From an uncultured Solobacterium sp. (GTDB taxonomy: Bacteria > Bacillota_I > Bacilli_A > Erysipelotrichales > Erysipelotrichaceae): 7,629 nt of DNA. The stretch's first letter is position 1; each line of letters starts with the position of its first letter. The position numbers were made by a program, and so were the translations under genes. Positions 5,320 to 7,629 of this stretch are shown piece after piece. The notes under the pieces were generated by a model that made no database searches, was not told where the DNA came from, and saw only the letters and a list, made by a program, of their open reading frames with translations. Location: contig URYK01000081.1 in NCBI GenBank assembly GCA_900552125.1, forward strand, positions 1-7,629, read 5' to 3'.

Positions 5320-7156
5320 AGTTGTTTTCTTCTGCAGCTACGCGTTCACGATAATATTGACGACGTTCATGAGGTTTTAAGCCCTTCTTGCGTAGACGAA
5401 TACTATCTGGAGTAATTTCAACTAATTCATCATCGTTGATCCATTCTAATGCTTCTTCTAACGTCATTTCTTTTGGAGGGGTTAGTCGCATTGCCTCATC
5501 ATTTCCACTAGAACGAATTGCTGTTAATTTTTTATTTTTCAATGGATTGACATCCATATCTACATTTCTTGCGGATTCTCCAATGATCATTCCTTCATAT
5601 ACTTCTGTTTGAGGAGAAATAAATAAAGTACCTCTTTCCTGTAGATTCCATAATGCATAAGTCATGGCACTACCTGTTTCAGTAGAAATCATAGCACCAT
5701 TTGCTCGCTGTGTGATTTCACCTTTATATGGAGTATATCCTTTAATACGTCGTACTAAAGTTCCTTCTCCACGAGTATCATTAATAAATTCACTACGATA
5801 TCCTAATAAACCACGTGTAGGAGCTTCATAAGTGATACGGCAATAACCATTTTCTTCTACCATATCAACCATAGTACCTTTTCTTAGGTTTAATTTGTTT
5901 ATGATTGTTCCGCTATATTCTTCAGGGGCAAGAGCGACAACCTCTTCTACAGGTTCTACGACTTTTCCATTTTCGTCTTTATGAAGGATAACTTCTGGTT
6001 TACTAACCGCAACTTCATAGCCTTCACGGCGCATCTGTTCTAATAAGACAGAAATATGTAATTCTCCACGTCCGCTTACTTTGAAGCAGTCACCACTTTC
6101 TGTAGGTTCTACTTTTAAACCAACGTTGACTTCTAATTCTTTTTCTAAACGTTCTTTTAAATTACGAGATGTGACAAATTTTCCACTCTTACCTGCAAAC
6201 GGTGATTTGTTTACGATGAAATTCATACTTAAGGTTGGCTCTTCTACATGAATACTTTCTAAAGGCATTACATGGTCTTTTTCACAAAGTGTTTCACCGA
6301 TTGAAATATCAGAAATACCTGCAACTACTACGATATCTCCACTTCTTGCTTCTTTAACGGAAACACGGCTTAATCCACGATATACGAAGATTTGAGAAGT
6401 AGTGTTTGTTCTTTCATTACCAAAGGAATCACATACTACAACACTTTGCTGGGCATTTAATACACCTTGATAAATACGACCGATTCCTAAACGTCCAATA
6501 TATTCATCATAAGCAAGTGCACTGATTTGCATCTGTAATGGTTCATCATCTAGATCTGGATAAGGATCACAGTGATTTAGGATTGTTTTAAACAATGGTT
6601 CAATAGAGTCACTTGGAGTATCTAAGTCATACTGTACAATCCCTTGTTTTGCAATTCCATAAAGAATTGGGAAATCAAGCTGTTCATCCGTTGCATTTAA
6701 ATCAAGGAATAATTCATATACCTCATCAACAACTTCCTGTGGGCGAGCATCTTTCTTATCAATTTTGTTGATAAGAAGAATAGGACGTAATCCCATTTCT
6801 AAAGCTTTGCTTAAAACAAAACGAGTCTGTGGCATAGGGCCTTCACTAGAATCTACCAATAAAATAACAGTATCAACGGTTTTAATGATACGTTCTACTT
6901 CACTGGAAAAATCTGCATGGCCTGGAGTATCTACAATATTGATTTTTACACCATCATGAATTACACTACAGTTTTTAGAGTAAATGGTAATACCACGTTC
7001 TCTTTCTAAATCATTGCTGTCCATGACACAGTCGACAACTTCTTCATTGCTGCGAAATACATCGCTTTGGCGAAGGAAAGCATCTACAAGGGTAGATTTT
7101 CCTGCATCTACGTGGGCAATGACCGCGATATTTATAATCTTTTCTTTTTCATTCAT
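5318..7156 (-). CDS. typA: Translational GTPase TypA/BipA
   Basis: A 612-residue ribosome-associated GTPase of the EF-G/LepA superfamily, needed for ribosome assembly and growth in cold or stress. GTPase motifs are all present: G1 AHVDAGKS (14-21), G2 RGITI with Thr57, G3 DTPGH (76-80, catalytic-type His80) and G4 NKID (130-133). Then come the beta-barrel domain II (about 215-300), EF-G-like domains III and V (about 305-480, with the typical SGRGELHISVLLEQMRREG), and the TypA-specific C-terminal domain with RGLLGYRSEF and, near the end, NPLKNKKLTAIRSS. The length is normal for the family. G1 reads VDAGKS where most TypA proteins have VDHGKT. The start at 7156 has AAAGGTGG seven bases upstream and gives the usual N terminus; an upstream in-frame ATG at 7213 lies in the promoter. 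Monocistronic. Confidence 0.96.
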   Translation of the reverse strand: MNEKEKIINIAVIAHVDAGKSTLVDAFLRQSDVFRSNEEVVDCVMDSNDLERERGITIYSKNCSVIHDGVKINIVDTPGHADFSSEVERIIKTVDTVILLVDSSEGPMPQTRFVLSKALEMGLRPILLINKIDKKDARPQEVVDEVYELFLDLNATDEQLDFPILYGIAKQGIVQYDLDTPSDSIEPLFKTILNHCDPYPDLDDEPLQMQISALAYDEYIGRLGIGRIYQGVLNAQQSVVVCDSFGNERTNTTSQIFVYRGLSRVSVKEARSGDIVVVAGISDISIGETLCEKDHVMPLESIHVEEPTLSMNFIVNKSPFAGKSGKFVTSRNLKERLEKELEVNVGLKVEPTESGDCFKVSGRGELHISVLLEQMRREGYEVAVSKPEVILHKDENGKVVEPVEEVVALAPEEYSGTIINKLNLRKGTMVDMVEENGYCRITYEAPTRGLLGYRSEFINDTRGEGTLVRRIKGYTPYKGEITQRANGAMISTETGSAMTYALWNLQERGTLFISPQTEVYEGMIIGESARNVDMDVNPLKNKKLTAIRSSGNDEAMRLTPPKEMTLEEALEWINDDELVEITPDSIRLRKKGLKPHERRQYYRERVAAEENN

Positions 7157-7163
7157 TTTTATT

Positions 7164-7171
7164 CCACCTTT
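7164..7171 (-). promoter_or_regulatory. Ribosome binding site deciding the typA start
   Basis: Minus-strand AAAGGTGG followed by seven bases and the ATG at 7156. It fits the 16S 3' end and rules in favour of the short start. Confidence 0.8.
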
Positions 7172-7184
7172 AAAACCATCTATA

Positions 7185-7213
7185 ATAATAATACGAAATG
7201 GTGGGAAATACAA
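7185..7213 (-). promoter_or_regulatory. Probable typA promoter
   Basis: On the minus strand TTGTAT (7213-7208), a 17-base spacer and TATTAT (7190-7185). Transcription would begin near 7178, giving a leader of about 22 bases. Because the region is AT-rich, other -10 placements are possible. Confidence 0.55.
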
Positions 7214-7575
7214 ATTATTTCGCAGTTTAACATATGTTTTTTCAAATATTAGAGAAAAGAAAAGAAATTAGCATCAATGAATGCGCATACTTAATCGGAA
7301 ATGTTTTCATGAAAGAGAAATGTAAGTTAATAATAAAATATTATCATCTTATGAAAATTGTTAAAAATTAATAAATGCAGTATTTTTTTCGTTTATGTAA
7401 ATAAAAATATGATATAATGAAGCTAAGATGAACAACGTATAATTACTATCCTAGCATAAACATAATAATTAAATATAACATGATAATAATAAAGATAATT
7501 AAAGATACTTTTGGTATGAATTTAACATAATTAAATAAGGTAGTGAATAGACTGGTTGTTTGTGTATGGATAATA
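7214..7575. other. AT-rich intergenic region without a recognisable gene
   Basis: Roughly 360 bases of very AT-rich sequence. No reading frame with both a sensible start and a ribosome binding site was found on either strand. Visible elements are a palindrome AACATATGTT (7229-7238), a plus-strand extended -10 (7410-7418), an inverted repeat downstream of it (7422-7455), and short AT repeats such as ATAATTAAA at 7465-7473 and 7495-7503. If the intron call at 7576 is right, the stretch beside it is the intron's 3' exon. Confidence 0.6.
7410..7418 (+). promoter_or_regulatory. Extended -10 promoter on the plus strand, target unknown
   Basis: TGATATAAT is a perfect extended -10 in good context, pointing away from typA toward the right edge. 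The expected start is near 7425. The -35 (about 7390-7396) is weak. It might drive an unseen gene beyond the intron, or a small RNA; AT-rich sequence can give such boxes by chance. Confidence 0.4.
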
Positions 7576-7629
7576 ATGAAATAGGCGAAGTCTAAAGACC
7601 TCGCCCCTTCCCGAACCGTACGGGCACCT
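7576..7629 (-). mobile_element. 3' end of a group II intron (domain V 3' strand and domain VI), partial
   Basis: Read on the minus strand, the right edge carries CCCGTACGGTTC (7624-7613), the 3' strand of a typical domain V, then a purine-rich linker and a hairpin, GGCGAGGTC with GACTTCGCC (7605-7597, 7592-7584) and a TTTA loop, matching domain VI. A lower stem GGAA/TTTC (7611-7608, 7581-7578) leaves an unpaired A at 7582, the expected branch point, six bases before the 3' end CAT at 7576. The end CCTATTTCAT parallels the common CCTACTCGAC and obeys the AY rule. The rest, likely with a reverse transcriptase/maturase gene, lies beyond the window. GC content jumps at the boundary, fitting foreign origin. 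Confidence 0.72.

Noticed and set aside
7157..7213. N-terminal extension of typA starting at 7213 (19 extra residues)
   Set aside because: It overlaps the predicted promoter, does not match the family's N terminus, and AAAGGTGG precedes the ATG at 7156.
7309..7371. Small reading frame of 20 residues in the AT-rich region
   Set aside because: No ribosome binding site or promoter fits, and its lysine/isoleucine composition is what random AT-rich sequence gives.
7461..7510. AT-rich repeats (ATAATTAAA, AAAGAT) as a CRISPR, iteron or origin element
   Set aside because: Copies are short, irregular and low in complexity, with no spacers of constant length and no DnaA-type boxes.
7543..7587. Short GTG-started frame running into the intron boundary, as a gene interrupted by the intron
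   Set aside because: The purine stretch AAGG is only two bases from the GTG and only 11 codons precede the boundary, so a split gene cannot be supported.

Overview
The window looks like a low-GC Firmicutes chromosome segment, most like an Erysipelotrichia or neighbouring gut lineage. This is inferred from AT-rich coding, strong AAAGGAGGTGAT-type ribosome binding sites, rho-independent terminators with long T runs, an FMN-riboswitch-controlled ECF riboflavin S component, and the style of the proteins. The genus cannot be named from the sequence alone. Both ends lie in elements usually present in several copies: the 3' end of a 5S rRNA on the left, and what reads as the 3' end (domains V/VI) of a group II intron on the right. 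That is what a contig broken at repeats would look like.

Layout from left to right. Positions 1-33 are the tail of a 5S rRNA, followed by the rRNA operon terminator. At 169-1008 (+) is a membrane protein of the ArsP_2 / putative heavy-metal (arsenic or manganese) exporter family, with its own promoter region and terminator. At 1083-3910 (+) is a tight three-gene operon: a protein built almost wholly of about 13 tetratricopeptide repeats, an SRAP-domain protein (YedK/HMCES type, which crosslinks to abasic sites in single-stranded DNA), and an SsuC/TauC-type ABC permease without ATPase or binding protein beside it. A bidirectional terminator separates this operon from a convergent minus-strand unit: promoter, FMN riboswitch with a readable antiterminator/terminator switch, and ribU (true start at 4544). 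Divergent from ribU is a small membrane-anchored zinc-ribbon protein (4894-5286, +). It shares a second bidirectional terminator with typA/bipA (minus strand, true start at 7156), a translational GTPase. Positions 7214-7575 are AT-rich and hold no convincing gene, only a likely extended -10 promoter on the plus strand and a leader hairpin.

The metal exporter, ribU, the zinc-ribbon gene and typA are largely independent housekeeping or stress units. The only real multigene unit is TPR-SRAP-permease; its joint function cannot be told from the sequence, and it is the best candidate here for something undescribed. Three annotated starts deserve care: naive longest reading frames for ribU, the zinc-ribbon gene and typA run into a riboswitch or promoter, and shorter starts are chosen for each.
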